Source: Brevipalpus yothersi (taxonomy: Eukaryota; Arthropoda; Arachnida; Trombidiformes; Tenuipalpidae). From it: a stretch of 51,049 bases of DNA. Positions 37,896 through 50,623 of the stretch are shown one piece after another. The stretch spans positions 1 through 51,049 of the forward strand of contig QZCP01000778.1 in assembly GCA_003956705.1 (NCBI GenBank), read 5' to 3'. The notes below the pieces were generated by a model. That model was given only the letters and a program-made list of their open reading frames with translations, had not been told where the DNA came from and ran no database searches. The translations under genes were made by a program, and so were the position numbers. Position 1 is the stretch's first letter. Each line of letters begins with the position of its first letter.

Positions 37896-38854
37896 AAAAA
37901 GATAATCATCAACATGTAGAAGAGAGAGAGATCTTTTCTCCTTCTCTCTATGGATTGCTGTTGAATATCCTGCTCACGGTGTGGGCCTAAAAGTGGCCCT
38001 CTTCGATAATCATAGAGACCCCCTGGTTGAGCATCATCTCTTCTCATCCTGTTTTCCAATGGTGATTCTTGATAACAATTCCCGTAGCATTTCGATATCA
38101 AGTGATGGAGAGTGAGAGAGAGAGAGAGAAAGATTTTTGCGTTTCTTTTTCCATCAATAGTATTATGGTGCATGACAAGTACTTGTGTCATTTGTCTACA
38201 GAATTGATTCAAACAATATGATTCAAATTTTTTCAATTTCGATTAAGAAAGTTTTTGGACCAACTTGTTCATATTATGTTGATCAGTTTTGTTCAAGCCA
38301 TTGAGAATGAAATACGCTATTTGCTTAATGGATGTTTAATTCTGATTGCTTTGAGTCCAGATGAAAGTAAGAATGATTATCGATCAATTTACTAGGGATC
38401 AAGGTCAATCATATTCACATAGGAGAATATTGTATGCCATTACATTAAGCTAATCATGTGGTGGGCAGGCGAAAAAGAGGAGAAGAGAGAGAATAAAAGA
38501 GTAAATTATAATGATGATGATTGGGATGCTTGGACTGTAGATGATAAGTTATATGATGCTGAGCTCTTCTTCTATTCCACATGATGATGAACTTGAGACA
38601 GCTTCTTCAAATATTCAGCTTGCAGCTTGCAAATCAAATTGATGATTTTTGCATACTGAATAGTGGTCGAAAGGATTTTATCATTGGAGAGGCTACAGGA
38701 AAGTGGAGGATGGAGATCGATGATCTTCTGTGATTCCTCATAAATGATGAGGATGATGGTGGAAGAAAGATAGAGGGTGGACTGAATGTTTTCATCTATC
38801 TCATCATCAAACCTTCAAGCTGAATAGAAAATCAATCAGATTATGGAATATCAA

Positions 38855-38878
38855 AAGAGAGAGAGAGAGAGAGAGAGA
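38855..38878. repeat. (AG)n microsatellite
   Basis: Perfect tract of about 24 bp. Shorter GA or CT tracts follow at 39909-39929 and 40146-40165. Confidence 0.95.
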
Positions 38879-41800
38879 AAGGGAAAAATATTCTGTGATT
38901 TCGCTCCAGTTTCCTCTGATTCAACATCATCTAATTGCATGCATCAATCAGCCATTGAGAATGAGAGTATTACTCGAGCGCTTAATGAATGAGAGGAGAG
39001 AAAAATTTCTCCTCTCTCTCTCCCTCTTGATGAACTTTTGTATATTCACTTGTTTCCCTTGATTCTTTTTCTTCTAATTGATGAGCTTCCTCCACCGATA
39101 CTGATCCCCATCCTCATCTCACAGCTTCCCGAAATTGCACTGCATCCCTCTCCTCCTCTTCATCGCTCTCTCTCTCTTTCTCTCACTTTTCCTCTTTCTC
39201 TTCGTCTCTCTTTTGATACTGTTCATACCACTGACTTAATATTTCATCGATTCCAAGTGTGGCACCATAATTGGATTAAATTCATTCCATTCTTTTGCTT
39301 CATATTGTTTTTAGTTTTCTGTTTATCGTTTCATTTGCATATCAGATTGACATCCCAACACATACTCACATTCTTTTCGATGGGCAACTTATCATTTGGC
39401 TCCTCATTTCATTCGCAAGCTTCCAATTTCCCATTCATTTGCATTCACACACATGCATACACATACACACATACACACACTTCACTCCACATACAAGGTT
39501 CTTTATCTCTTGTTATACTTTGAATCAGATTCCAAGAGTGTAATCTATTCAATTTGCATACTCAACACTTGTGAGTGTCAATCTTATTTCATCTCTACCC
39601 CTCAGCAAACAACCATACATGAACATGTTGTCTAGATACTTTGTTTCCGGATCCTGTTGAGATCTTGTTGATCCTTTTCCCTCTTCCTTTTCTCCACATC
39701 GACTTGATTTTATCGATTCACTTATACACAGCTACACATTGATACCTGCTCTCTCTCCCTACCTGGATAGTAATGATTCACAACCGATGAATAAATATAT
39801 AGCTATTGGGCTGTGGGAAGTTGGTTATTGATATAATGATTATTGAAATTAGATCATATTTGTATTTGGCTTTAATGCTTTTGATGTCAAAATATCACAG
39901 AAAGTAAAAGAGAGAGAGAGAGAGAGAGAAAGTCACTATTACAGGTAGGTGAAAAAATATTATTATTATCATCATTTATTGGGCTCTCTCTCCCAACCTC
40001 AACCTCTACCTCATATATGTAAACTCTCTTAGCTATTTACTTGGGTCCCATAATTTTTTGGGGATAAAAATTTATCTTTATTATCATCCCAGAAAACTAT
40101 TCCATGTCAAGTATCAATTTAAGCCATAAAATTAATTCACTTTTTTCTCTCTCTCTCTCTCTCTTTCCTTCATTTTTTGTTGACCTCATCAAAGTAGTAG
40201 CTTGACTTCACCATGTTTTCTCTTTAGTGGAATGAAATAAATTTTCATTCCCTATTCAGTGATATTTATTGCTCAGAATTGCTTGAATATACATACAAAA
40301 CCGTTTGATCCACTCATTTCAAATAATTTTTATTACCTCTCCTCATTGTGTGTATATATGTATGTTATAATTCAGGGATCCACGTGTATAGTTTATCAGT
40401 AATCGATTGCTATTTGTATGTATTTTTGATCGAAAAAAGCAAATCAAGGTAAAATGCATCTTGGCACTCAACATGTGTCCAAATGCTCCAAATGCTACTC
40501 ATAAGCTAACGAATCTGATGTATACGATTCTGATTCTATTCTGGTTTATGATGATATACTCAACTCAGAATAGGGATAGACTTCAATTCTGGGAAAGAAA
40601 GGCTGAAAATTTAGGAGGCAAAAATAGATAAAATGATTGGCTACCTACCTATTATCATGCAGATTGTCTGTCTATTAAAAAAGATGAGCTCATAAAAACG
40701 CAAAAAACCTTATAGTAACACATTTTTGCGATCCTTTCTCATCATCATAAAGCTCTTGCTGTCTCTCTCTCTCCTCTCATCTTTCCAGTCAAATGATGAC
40801 CACAAATCATGAGCTCAGATGGACAGTAGAATTCATCATCACCTCATCAATGATCACCTAATTTCCAAAAAAAAATGCTTTGTCTTAGCATCTTTCGAGA
40901 TGGATTAAAAGTCAAAATATCTTTCATCTTACAGCAGCTTGAAAATTGCAAATGAAGATATGATTATTAACCCTCGAGCATCTTATTTGAAGGTCCCTCT
41001 CTCTCTTATATCAGGTCATTTTCTCTCTCTCTTTCATCAGCTATTGTAATCTCAATATTATTATTATGAGTATCCATCTATAATCGAAACATTTGGGCGT
41101 TTTCAGATGATTCTCATCAATTTTTGTTTCGCTTCCTTAAATATTCATGAGCACGAATAATGTTCTCTCTATTTCTCTATCTGTTGTACCTGTTCTATTC
41201 ACTTCATTTGCCTCCTATCTTCAGGCCTAATTTTTCCTCCTCTCAATTGTGTGTACCAGTTTTTGGGGATTACAAAATGGCCACAAGATTGAGAACAGGA
41301 TGAGAAGAAGAAGAAGAAGAAGAAGTGGAAGATGAAGAAGAGGAAGAATGATGAAGATGGGGAGAGAATAAGATTGAATACAAGAAATTGGGCTCTCATT
41401 TGAAATTATTTTCTTATGAACAATACAGGTGAAGTGAAACACATGAAATGAGATCACTTTGATCATCTCGATTCTCATCAGTTACTGTGTGGTGATGATG
41501 AATTTTGAGCTCACAAGATATTCTGGAAGTAAAATTTCACCATGAACAGCCGACGATAATAAAGACTTTGAAAAAGGATATAAGAGAGAGAGAGAGAGCG
41601 AAAGTCATTGCGATCATGATTATGGTGATAATAATAATAATAATAATTTTAACAATGATTTATGTAATTTTTGATCTCTCAATCATAATTTATCCTACGT
41701 TATATTCAATCTTTTTCTCTTCTCAATGTTTTGTTCAATCTTTTCTCTCTCCCGTAACGATCACTTGAATCATCATTCTTCAGGATGAAAATTTTTCCTC

Positions 41801-42717
41801 CGAAGTGAGATCAAAAATCGAAGAGGAAAAATTTTTTCCCACTCAAAAAAGCATGCCACAACACATTTATCACAACCAATCCATTAATTATCAATTGTTT
41901 CTACTTAAAATTTTGTAATATTGATCATTATCATATGTGAGAAAAATTTATGTATTCTCACTTTCAAAAGAATTCTACCAATTTTGATCATCGCTCTGCT
42001 CTCTTTTTGATGACGAAATTCAACTTTGCTCTCTCTCTCTCTCTTCATCATTTATCTCACAGTCTCCACATCAACATGAAACAACATCTTCATCTTTTTC
42101 TTATCCGCTGTCGGAGCCCATCTCTCTCTCTCTCTCTCGCGTTGGCGTCCCACTTCATGTTGAGATAATTTATCGATCCTCTGCATTCTCGCTTTCACTT
42201 CGTGCCATCCGTAGCTAGGCTTTGGGATGGCTTTTTCAGCTTCTTAAAACGGATCAAAAATGATGAGAAACGATATGAGCAATTTTTGAGAGAGAGAGAG
42301 AGGCTCCTCATCCACTATGCCTTGCGATCTTGTTCATCTTTCTTCTTCTCTTCAGGACCTCCACCCTGAGCCCACTCGTTCATCTCGAAAAAAAAACCTT
42401 AACAACTTAATCGCATTTCCTCTCGATGTCCATTGGGTTTTATTCTCTCTCTATCTCTCTCTCACCCTGCACTCCAGAGATTCTTTCGCCATCTTCTTCT
42501 CATCTTTCTCTCATCTTACTGTTGCATCTCTCTCTCTCCAAGCATATTGCTTTTCCTCCACCAAATTGCTTTCTCATCTCATCGTCAGCTGGACAAAAAA
42601 ATTCTGTGAATTCGTAATCCTTGATTAATGTACTCTAACACGGAGGAGAGAGACCAAATGTGAAAGTATGCCACTGTTGAGAAGAGGATTTTCCTTTTCG
42701 CCTGAATTAAGATACCT

Positions 42718-42720
<3 letters not shown>

Positions 42721-42759
<39 letters not shown>
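42721..42759. repeat. (TC)n microsatellite, left arm of an inverted pair
   Basis: Perfect tract; the opposite-sense (AG)n is 77 bp downstream. Confidence 0.97.
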
Positions 42760-42762
<3 letters not shown>

Positions 42763-42832
42763 ATAAGTGTGTGCTAGATTATTTCGAGTACTTATGCTAC
42801 CAGAATTTTGTGTATATCTCATGAGCTTCAAA

Positions 42833-42836
<4 letters not shown>

Positions 42837-42867
<31 letters not shown>
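42837..42867. repeat. (AG)n microsatellite, right arm of an inverted pair
   Basis: Perfect tract, complementary to 42721-42759. Confidence 0.97.
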
Positions 42868-42870
<3 letters not shown>

Positions 42871-43544
42871 ACTTTTGAGCTGTAGAATTTTCATTGATCA
42901 AATTTTGTATTCCACATGAACAGCCGGTTGGCAATCAGACCATTCCAAAGCAATCAATGATTTCCGAATATAAGATTCGTGATCAGATCAATTCAGATTC
43001 TCTCTTCCTCTATCTTCTCATACTTTTTCTCCTCCTCTTCGATCAGCCCATGTTCGCGTCTGTTTGCGTGTTTATATTTCTCATCTCATTCATTTGCTTT
43101 GTCCTCCCACTTTTGCTCGAGGCACTCTATGCAGCTATTGCAGTATGTGTATGTCTCAGAATCGAGAGTATAGAAGCGAAAAGGAGTTCATTCATTAACA
43201 GTGTTAAACAGTCGCCTGGAAGCTCTATCATCATCTATTGCCGGCTGTCTGATGAATATATCGAAACACACACACATAGCATTTGCTTCGAATTTTCAAA
43301 CTTTCGCCCGAAGTCAAGAATGGCCTAGTACTTCTTTCTCTCTCTCTCTTTCTCCCTGAATCGATGGGCCAAGTCATTAGGATTCGCTTCCATGGGCTCA
43401 CCAATCATCAGAGCAGCTTGAATATTCCCAGGTTTATATATTATATGTGTCCATGTGAATGTGGTGTCCTTTTCAAAAAAGTCAATAATCAGAGACATGA
43501 AAGGGTTGAGTGAGAAAATATCATTGCCCACTTTTATTGCTTTG

Positions 43545-43545
<1 letters not shown>

Positions 43546-43589
<44 letters not shown>
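43546..43589. repeat. (CT)n microsatellite
   Basis: Perfect tract of about 44 bp. Confidence 0.97.
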
Positions 43590-43591
<2 letters not shown>

Positions 43592-44082
43592 AAATTTCGC
43601 GCACCAATCAATGTCCAAACCATAATTTTGTGCTCACCTCGCGTTCACCTCAATAATCATTAACATTATGTGATCATAACGATAATAAGGCTTGGAAAAC
43701 CTCACATTTCATTTCTCTTTCTTTCTCTCTCTACTTTCCTCTTCTCGATGAAATTCATGAAGTTCAAAGATTGTTCTTTGGAGCAATACTTAACTGCTAG
43801 CGATAGATCAGGATGGATATTTCATGTGAGAGAGTCTCTCTCTATCTATCTGACTTCATGGCTGACTGAAATTCATTCATTTAGTCTGATTGATTAATAG
43901 TAGATGATCATCACTGAGCATCTCTTTCCATCATCAAGCTCATCACGAGTCTACTTAGCATAGGAATACTCTCTCTCTCACTCACCCTCTATCCCATCCA
44001 ATATCATCAGACCATAACGCAATTGGAATACAATATCAGATGCTTATTGTCTATAGTCTACCAGAATGCCGGATGAGCCACT

Positions 44083-44107
44083 ACAGAGAGAGAGAGAGAG
44101 AGAGAGA
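44083..44107. repeat. (AG)n microsatellite
   Basis: Perfect tract of about 25 bp. Confidence 0.96.
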
Positions 44108-44279
44108 AAACTGTGTAAAGTATTGAGTACATGTACTATCAGGGAGAGATGAAAGAATATTTTTCATTTCTCACTGTAGGTAATAATAATTAACCGCAAC
44201 ATGATATTTTACCTATTCCAATAAAGTGGATCCAGATTCAAGCGGAAAAACTTCTCTCTCTATCTCTTTTTCCACAAAG

Positions 44280-44318
44280 GAATTTGATAGCTTACATGAG
44301 ATCTTCTCCAGAATCCAG
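44280..44318 (+). other. Candidate 39-nt microexon
   Basis: A long pyrimidine run (44251-44273) leads to an AAAG acceptor, and a consensus donor CCAG|GTAAGA follows 39 nt later. The length is a multiple of three and phase 0 is open (EFDSLHEIFSRIQ), so inclusion would add 13 residues without shifting frame. Phase 2 is also open. The protein is not recognised. Confidence 0.22.
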
Positions 44319-44849
44319 GTAAGAAAAGCTAATTGCATTCAAACAAAAATGAATGGAATGAAATGAGAGCAGGAATCAAAATGAAATCAAATTCTCATTT
44401 CGTGCTCCCATCCAATGCCCATTGTGCAGATGTGTGTATCTCAGATTGACATCCAGATAAATGATCAAACTATTCAAATTACTTTAATAAAAAAAAGGGC
44501 CAAACTTTGGGCTTATATCCATTGCAATCTAGTCTCTCAGATACAATCTTGCCTTCGTGATACACACACAAGCTTTCAGCATCAATGAAGTTTATCATGA
44601 ATGTGGTTGGACAGCGATTTAGTGTCAATCCAAGGGAAAACCACACACACATGTGAAGTGTACATGGGATAATCTGATTCACTGATTTGCGATGAATTTT
44701 TGTGTGTGTCCAGTTCACTGGTGCCGAAGATTAATAGTAGTATATGAGCGGGAAACTTTTCTCTCTTTCTCTCTTCCCAACCATGATCATGGCTTAGAGA
44801 GGCGAGAGCATAATTTGCATGGACCTTTTAACATATGATTTTTGGAAGT

Positions 44850-44853
<4 letters not shown>

Positions 44854-44913
<60 letters not shown>
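44854..44913. repeat. (GA)n microsatellite
   Basis: Perfect tract of about 60 bp. Confidence 0.98.
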
Positions 44914-44916
<3 letters not shown>

Positions 44917-45315
44917 TTTTACGGAAAAATAATCTCATGAAGCTTGAATCATCTATTATGGTGAACAAAGTGTCCCAATGATGAGGCATGAAAGAGCATC
45001 CACAAACTTTATTAGAGCAAAGAGAGAGAAAGAGAGAAAAGATACGGATGAAGATGCTGAGGACACGGTTTACATAATGATATGAGATGATTTAGCTAGG
45101 AAATCATCTTCATCATTGGCCTCTCTCTCTCTTAAACACACACACATATACTCGTTGATATTCCTGGCAATCTCTTCTTCTTCTCTCTTCCTGTTTAACT
45201 CACTTTTATCCGCATCTTTTAACTTAGATTCTTGCTTTCCCTGTGCGTATCAAATTGATGAATAATTATACTCATGCTGCACCTTCTCTCTATCTCAATC
45301 TTTTTGCTTCTATTC

Positions 45316-45430
<115 letters not shown>

Positions 45431-46173
45431 TGCCTTTATCTGAGCTATTTTTCTCCTCATCTTCAATCCAGCACCTTTTATCATACTTTTTGCAGTTGGT
45501 GTATTTGTAATTATCTGTAAACTTCAATCTATGGTGACAGCATCCCTCTAACCCTTCAGGCACATCAACTACTCCTCTGCATCTTCTACATCTTCATCTC
45601 TCCTAGTTTATGCCGTTTAGAGGACCAATTTTACAATCGATTAAGATTGACAAGTGACAGCCTCACTTGCCTTGGATCAATGCTTTTTTAGGGATCTCAA
45701 ACCTTGACAATGCATCACCAATATTTCAATAGATGATCATCATTTCCTTTGATCACTTAATGTCACTGGCATATGTATGCATTTGAACACCAATCAGATG
45801 TGTTTTTATCAATGTATCAACTTTTGTATTTTATCAATCAAATTATTCATCATTCAAGTGAATTGTGAGCATACACATAATAACTTCATTTGACTGCTCT
45901 ACATGATCACTTATTTTCTTGTTTGATCACTTAATCTGAGTGTGTCTAGATAATCTATTCCATGTAAATTCAAATTTTTGCCTCTGGCTGTATTCGGGAT
46001 AGAAAAGAAAGTTCAATTTGAATAAACACAAAGTTAGGCCGCAATTGGCTGTGTTTTCATCTACTAGTCAATGCCTGGCCCCTTGGACCGATTATGCCTG
46101 ATAGTGGCCAATTTGACTAATTTTAGGCCATCTTACATGGTGACCCTTAGCGTTTCTGCTTACCTTTTTTCGG

Positions 46174-46175
<2 letters not shown>

Positions 46176-46224
<49 letters not shown>
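46176..46224. repeat. (TC)n microsatellite
   Basis: Perfect tract of about 49 bp inside a GGCC-rich region. Confidence 0.97.
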
Positions 46225-46232
<8 letters not shown>

Positions 46233-46644
46233 TTCTTCAACTCGAGAGAGAGAAAAGTTTTGACGGGAGTTAATAATGAAGATATTGCAAATGAAATTTA
46301 CCTGCGGTCAAGAAACACCATTTCAGGCCATCATTTAGCAGCTGATAGAGTTTCCCTGTTGGTGAGTGTGTATATATATATATAGAGTGCTGACCAACGT
46401 TTTTGGCCAAGCGGCATACACTGGCCCATAGGCCAGAAGTGAGAGCGGCTCTAATCAGCACGAAATGACCGTAAAAACTTGAGGTTACTTTTGCTCTCTC
46501 TCTCTATCTCCCTGGTTTGTTTCGCCGCTGGAAAAGTTAGGTCCGAAAAAGTAATCTAAGGAAAAAATTTTGGGCTAACATTTTGGCCCTGTTTTACTGG
46601 CCACTTATACCAGAGGTAAACGTGTTCCTAAGACCTATGATTGC

Positions 46645-46645
<1 letters not shown>

Positions 46646-46690
<45 letters not shown>
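46646..46690. repeat. (CT)n microsatellite, imperfect
   Basis: Broken by one G and one TTTC unit. Confidence 0.93.
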
Positions 46691-46697
<7 letters not shown>

Positions 46698-46839
46698 AGT
46701 TTCACTCGTTTTTCTTCTCTCTTTCTCTCTCTCATTTTGGTTTACATAGGCTATACAGACATAACAGGAAATCTCACTCAACTTGATTGAGACCTCATGC
46801 ATTTTGCTTACCCAAAATTGGTCCAGATAAGACTAACAG

Positions 46840-46847
<8 letters not shown>

Positions 46848-46910
<63 letters not shown>
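46848..46910. repeat. (CT)n microsatellite
   Basis: Perfect tract of about 63 bp. Confidence 0.98.
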
Positions 46911-46912
<2 letters not shown>

Positions 46913-47341
46913 GTAAAATAGTATGTGTGCCTCTTAGGGCCAATGAATTTTTCGTGTGTTGATAAAATTTTATACCCTCAATTCTGGTGAACACTGGCGA
47001 GCTGAGGAGCTGGCAAAAAGTTCTTCAGATAAAATATTGATAGTGGTTCCAGTTTATTTTGCTCGATTACCATTGGGAGGCCTTCAAGAACCGATGAGTT
47101 CCCTTTGGTTTCTCTCTCATTGGCCTGAATGTTGTGGAGCCTGTGTGATTGAGAGGATAGATATCTTGAGATTGGACCGATTTATGAATTCCAATCATTA
47201 CTATTATGATACCAATTATGACATTAAACATTTGATGGGTTAAAAAAAGAAATTATCATCATCAATATTAATTGGAGATCTAATCAGAATTAATCCAGTT
47301 TGAGTAAGCCACTTCTAATGTGAAAAGTATAACTTGACATT

Positions 47342-47345
<4 letters not shown>

Positions 47346-47381
<36 letters not shown>
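47346..47381. repeat. (AG)n microsatellite
   Basis: Perfect tract of about 36 bp. Confidence 0.97.
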
Positions 47382-47383
<2 letters not shown>

Positions 47384-47844
47384 ATATTTGGATTGGAAGA
47401 ATATATCGTTTTATTTTTCATGGTCATGGAGACCTGTTTTCATCAGTAATTCATGTTGAAACGATATTCATCATGGCCAGCATTTTTTTTGTCTCCTCTC
47501 TTGTTGACATGTAAGAAACAAAATTAGACACGATTTTCTATCACGAATTGTTCCGTACAGCATCATACACTACCACATCTTTCACCCGCATCTTCACCAT
47601 CTTTCCAGCATCTCATTGTTATCCATTATCAATGTGATGATTCTTAGTGAGCTCTTTCCATCAACACACACACACACAAACCAAAAAAATTGTCTCTCTG
47701 TCTATAAGCATAATAATAAATATTATCAATCAAATTCATTTCATGATAAACTTTTCTCTGATACACAAACTTCTATTACCGATGCTTTTTTGACCTCCTC
47801 ATCCACAGAGAATGTTCATCATTTTCTGTTCTCTGTTTTCAGAT

Positions 47845-47930
<86 letters not shown>
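47845..47930. repeat. Compound (GAAA)9-(GA)25 microsatellite
   Basis: Perfect tetranucleotide units (47845-47880) pass directly into a perfect dinucleotide tract (47881-47930). Confidence 0.98.
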
Positions 47931-47934
<4 letters not shown>

Positions 47935-48298
47935 TGGAATGCTGCGCCGAAAAGAGAGAGAGAAGAGAGAAAGAAGAGAGAGCAGAGGGAAGGACTCTCT
48001 CTCTCTTCTCTCTTTTTGGGAGTGAGCAGTCAAACCAGCCTGAGAAGAAGATTTGTTCAGTTGCCTCTTGCATTTCGGTTGAGTCAAGTCTCTCAACTTT
48101 TGATGTCAAGTGTTGCGTAGTGAAGAAGTGAGTGAAGAACGTGAATATTGTGGATACAAAAATTAAAAGTTCTATTATCATTTACTGTCCCTCTCTCTGT
48201 CTACTCTGTTTTTGGGGTGTTTTTGATGATAGTTTTTTCTTTGACAAAAACATCATACCAATAATAAATATATTGGTGATGAAAAAATCAACAGTGTA

Positions 48299-48449
48299 AT
48301 GAATGTATTAGTGAATATAATTCCTGTGTTGACTATTATATCAACTCACAGTGTTTATCTGTCCAATGGATATAAGCAACATAATCATCGACATGGAATA
48401 TGGACAGGAATCAATCAGGATTCCCAGCATGCATTGCGCCATCATAAAG
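48299..48449 (+). CDS. Putative small secreted ORF or first coding exon
   Basis: ATG at 48299 opens a 53-codon frame to TAA at 48458-48460. A possible donor AAAG|GTACGG ends the exon at 48449 in phase 1. Residues 1-20 (MNVLVNIIPVLTIISTHSVY) look like a signal peptide. The rest is His/Gln/Asn-rich and polar. The frame is not pyrimidine-biased. I do not recognise it. It could be a short secreted peptide, an alternative first exon, or chance. The donor is weaker than the one at 12263. Confidence 0.25.
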
Positions 48450-48899
48450 GTACGGAATAAGTGATACCCATAATGTGACAAAAAAGAAGGGGAGAAAAAA
48501 GTTTTCCGCTCCAATCTGTATGTGTGTGTCCGTTCACATGTGTATCATCTTGATTCGGTTCAAGTTGGGTTAATGATGATGATCAGCATCAACTTTACGC
48601 TGGCGATTGTCGCAATCATGGATAAAATAATTTCTCATTTTCAACATCTTCATTTTGTTGGTGGTCTTCCTCATCCTTTTATCTCTCCTCTCTTCTCTTC
48701 TCACTCTTGTCCAATCTTTCTTCCCAGAGAGATTCTGACGAGATGGAGAAAAGATGAGGAAGATAGAGAATGTTGAAGAAGAAGAAGTCATGAAGTTTTC
48801 AAGATGTGTCAAGCAAACATCTTCTTATCTAAAAGTTTAACTTCTACAATCTCTTTCTTCAAATTCTTGTGTCCTGAGCTTACTGAACAGTGTATTTTT

Positions 48900-48940
48900 A
48901 CCGGTTACTTTGGTCACTTTTGGTCCCTTTTGGTCACTTA
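48900..48940. promoter_or_regulatory. Grainyhead-like site followed by 10-bp-period TGGTC array
   Basis: ACCGGTT (48900-48906) matches the Grainyhead core. Three consecutive decamers starting TGGTC follow at 48911, 48921 and 48931, giving hexamer half-sites (TGGTCA/TGGTCC) spaced by 4 bp, the DR4 geometry of nuclear-receptor sites. Another TGGTCA lies near 49017. The array is 450 bp upstream of the ORF at 49393. Function is inferred. Confidence 0.25.
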
Positions 48941-49392
48941 TATTCGGCTCTTATTCATCTTTCAATATCATCTGACTGATACACTGACCAGTCAGCATCA
49001 GTGCAGATCTAGTTTTTGGTCATCATTAGTCATTACACCTTCAAACTGACGCTTTGTCTATTGATAAGAGTGTGTCTTGATAAGTTTATACAGTGTAGCG
49101 ATTAGTAGAAAGTAGTGATCAAAACGAGATACATCCGAAATTCTAGAATTTTTTTTCCAATCATGAAAATATTTGTGATACAGTTAGTGACTTTTGAGAT
49201 GAACAAGTATTTCCATTGGACGTTGTTGAGGTGATATATTAGAACTATCGCATAGAAAAGTTATCAGTTCAATACAATATTGTGATAAGTAATTCCAATT
49301 ACAAGATAAGTGTTAGAACACACAAGCGTTTTAATTCATATTGACACACAGACATTGGTGATAAGATTCTCGCATCGGTTCAGGCTATCAAC

Positions 49393-49509
49393 ATGATCCC
49401 TCAAAAATCTATCGCATTTCAAAATATTGAATCTCTATTAGATATTGATCGTAATGGAATGATATCAATTTTTTTTCTTGATTATGAATGTGAGAAGCAG
49501 AATACTTGA
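49393..49509 (+). CDS. Small ORF with EF-hand-like loop
   Basis: ATG at 49393, in an AAC-ATG context, opens 38 codons to TGA at 49507. Residues 18-26 read DIDRNGMIS, which matches the first nine positions of a calcium-binding EF loop (Asp at 1 and 3, Asn at 5, Gly at 6, Ile at 8, Ser at 9). They are preceded by a helix-like FQNIESLL. The second half of the loop is off pattern: position 12 is Phe, not Glu, although FLDYE follows. A possible acceptor precedes the ATG (GGTTCAG, 49383), and a possible donor T|GTGAGA lies at 49489/49490. It may be part of an exon, a decayed EF-hand, or chance. Confidence 0.22.
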   Translation: MIPQKSIAFQNIESLLDIDRNGMISIFFLDYECEKQNT

Positions 49510-49957
49510 TACACGTGTAGTGTAGATTCCATTTGGGTAAAGTGGTCAAATAGGTTGATGCATAATGAACATCCTATGGCCACTAGAGACCATATACATG
49601 TTCATGAAGCCCTTCTTCTTCTTCTCCTCCAAGATATGTCAAGCATCTGTGTGTACATGTCCATGTTCTTACCGGTAAATTTTTGACAGCTCCAAATTTC
49701 TTGAGGTCCATCTCGCAAAAAGCTCAAGAGAAAGAGAAAGAGAGACTGTCAAAGTATAAAAGTGACCAAAAACCGGCTCTTTTCTATACACACAAAATAG
49801 TTGAGGTCATCTCACTCACAGGACATCCCAGTATGTGTACACACACACACATAGAGAGACTTGTTACTCTGTATTTACGTTTATACTGTTTGGTTTCGAA
49901 AGATTTTTGGTCAAGATTGTCCGGAGGCAATATCGGCTTGGGACGATTTTAAAAGAG

Positions 49958-49960
<3 letters not shown>

Positions 49961-49999
<39 letters not shown>
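49961..49999. repeat. (GA)n microsatellite
   Basis: Perfect tract of about 39 bp. Confidence 0.97.
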
Positions 50000-50000
<1 letters not shown>

Positions 50001-50623
50001 AAAAGAAAGGTCAGAAAAATGCCCGAAACTCAGTTTGTGTGTGTCTATTTGAACAAGAGAGAGAGAAAGAAAGAGAAAAAGAGGCTATCCAACAGGACCA
50101 TGGGTAAACAGCCGAAAATTTTTGGCCCTCTTTCCTCGCTGGCCAGAGGGGCTCAATCTACCAGTGTGTATAGACCTCGCCTGTGTATGTGTGTGAGAAA
50201 GCTTTTATTCATCATGTTTTTGTGGTACAGCTACATGTTGAGAGAGAGAGAAAACTAAAACCGAAAAAATTTGCTTTCCACAATCTTTCCTCTTCTTCTT
50301 CAGCATCTTCTGGGTTTTATGTTGAAAATTTTCACTGTCAACAATGTTTACATCTTGTGAGAAGAATTTTTGTCCGATGAATAGAAAGTGGAAATAATCG
50401 ATCCCGAAAAATTCTGGACGATAAATATATATACATATAGACAGCATTAAGATCCAGATTTTTGTCTTCGAAAGGAAAGAAAGGAAGAGAAAATTTTCAA
50501 TTTGTCACATGTATGGAATTTTTCATGGTTACTTATTTGAAGGGAAAAAAAGTATTTCAACTTTTTTTGGTAATCAGTACATTGACTAAAGGTCCTGAAG
50601 GTGTAAAATATATAAAAGGAAAG

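Noticed and set aside
37658..38236. 192-codon minus-strand frame
   Set aside because: It reads through a (CT)n tract. A central stretch (about 37960-38090) is more protein-like and ends near a GTGAGC donor, but no acceptor supports it.
46327..46361. 35-nt unit between TTTCAG and GTGAGT
   Set aside because: The acceptor lacks a pyrimidine tract and only one phase is open over a very short length.
48573..48776. 67-codon ORF with a hydrophobic start
   Set aside because: The signal-like start is short, the tail is ordinary and nothing supports it beyond an ATG.
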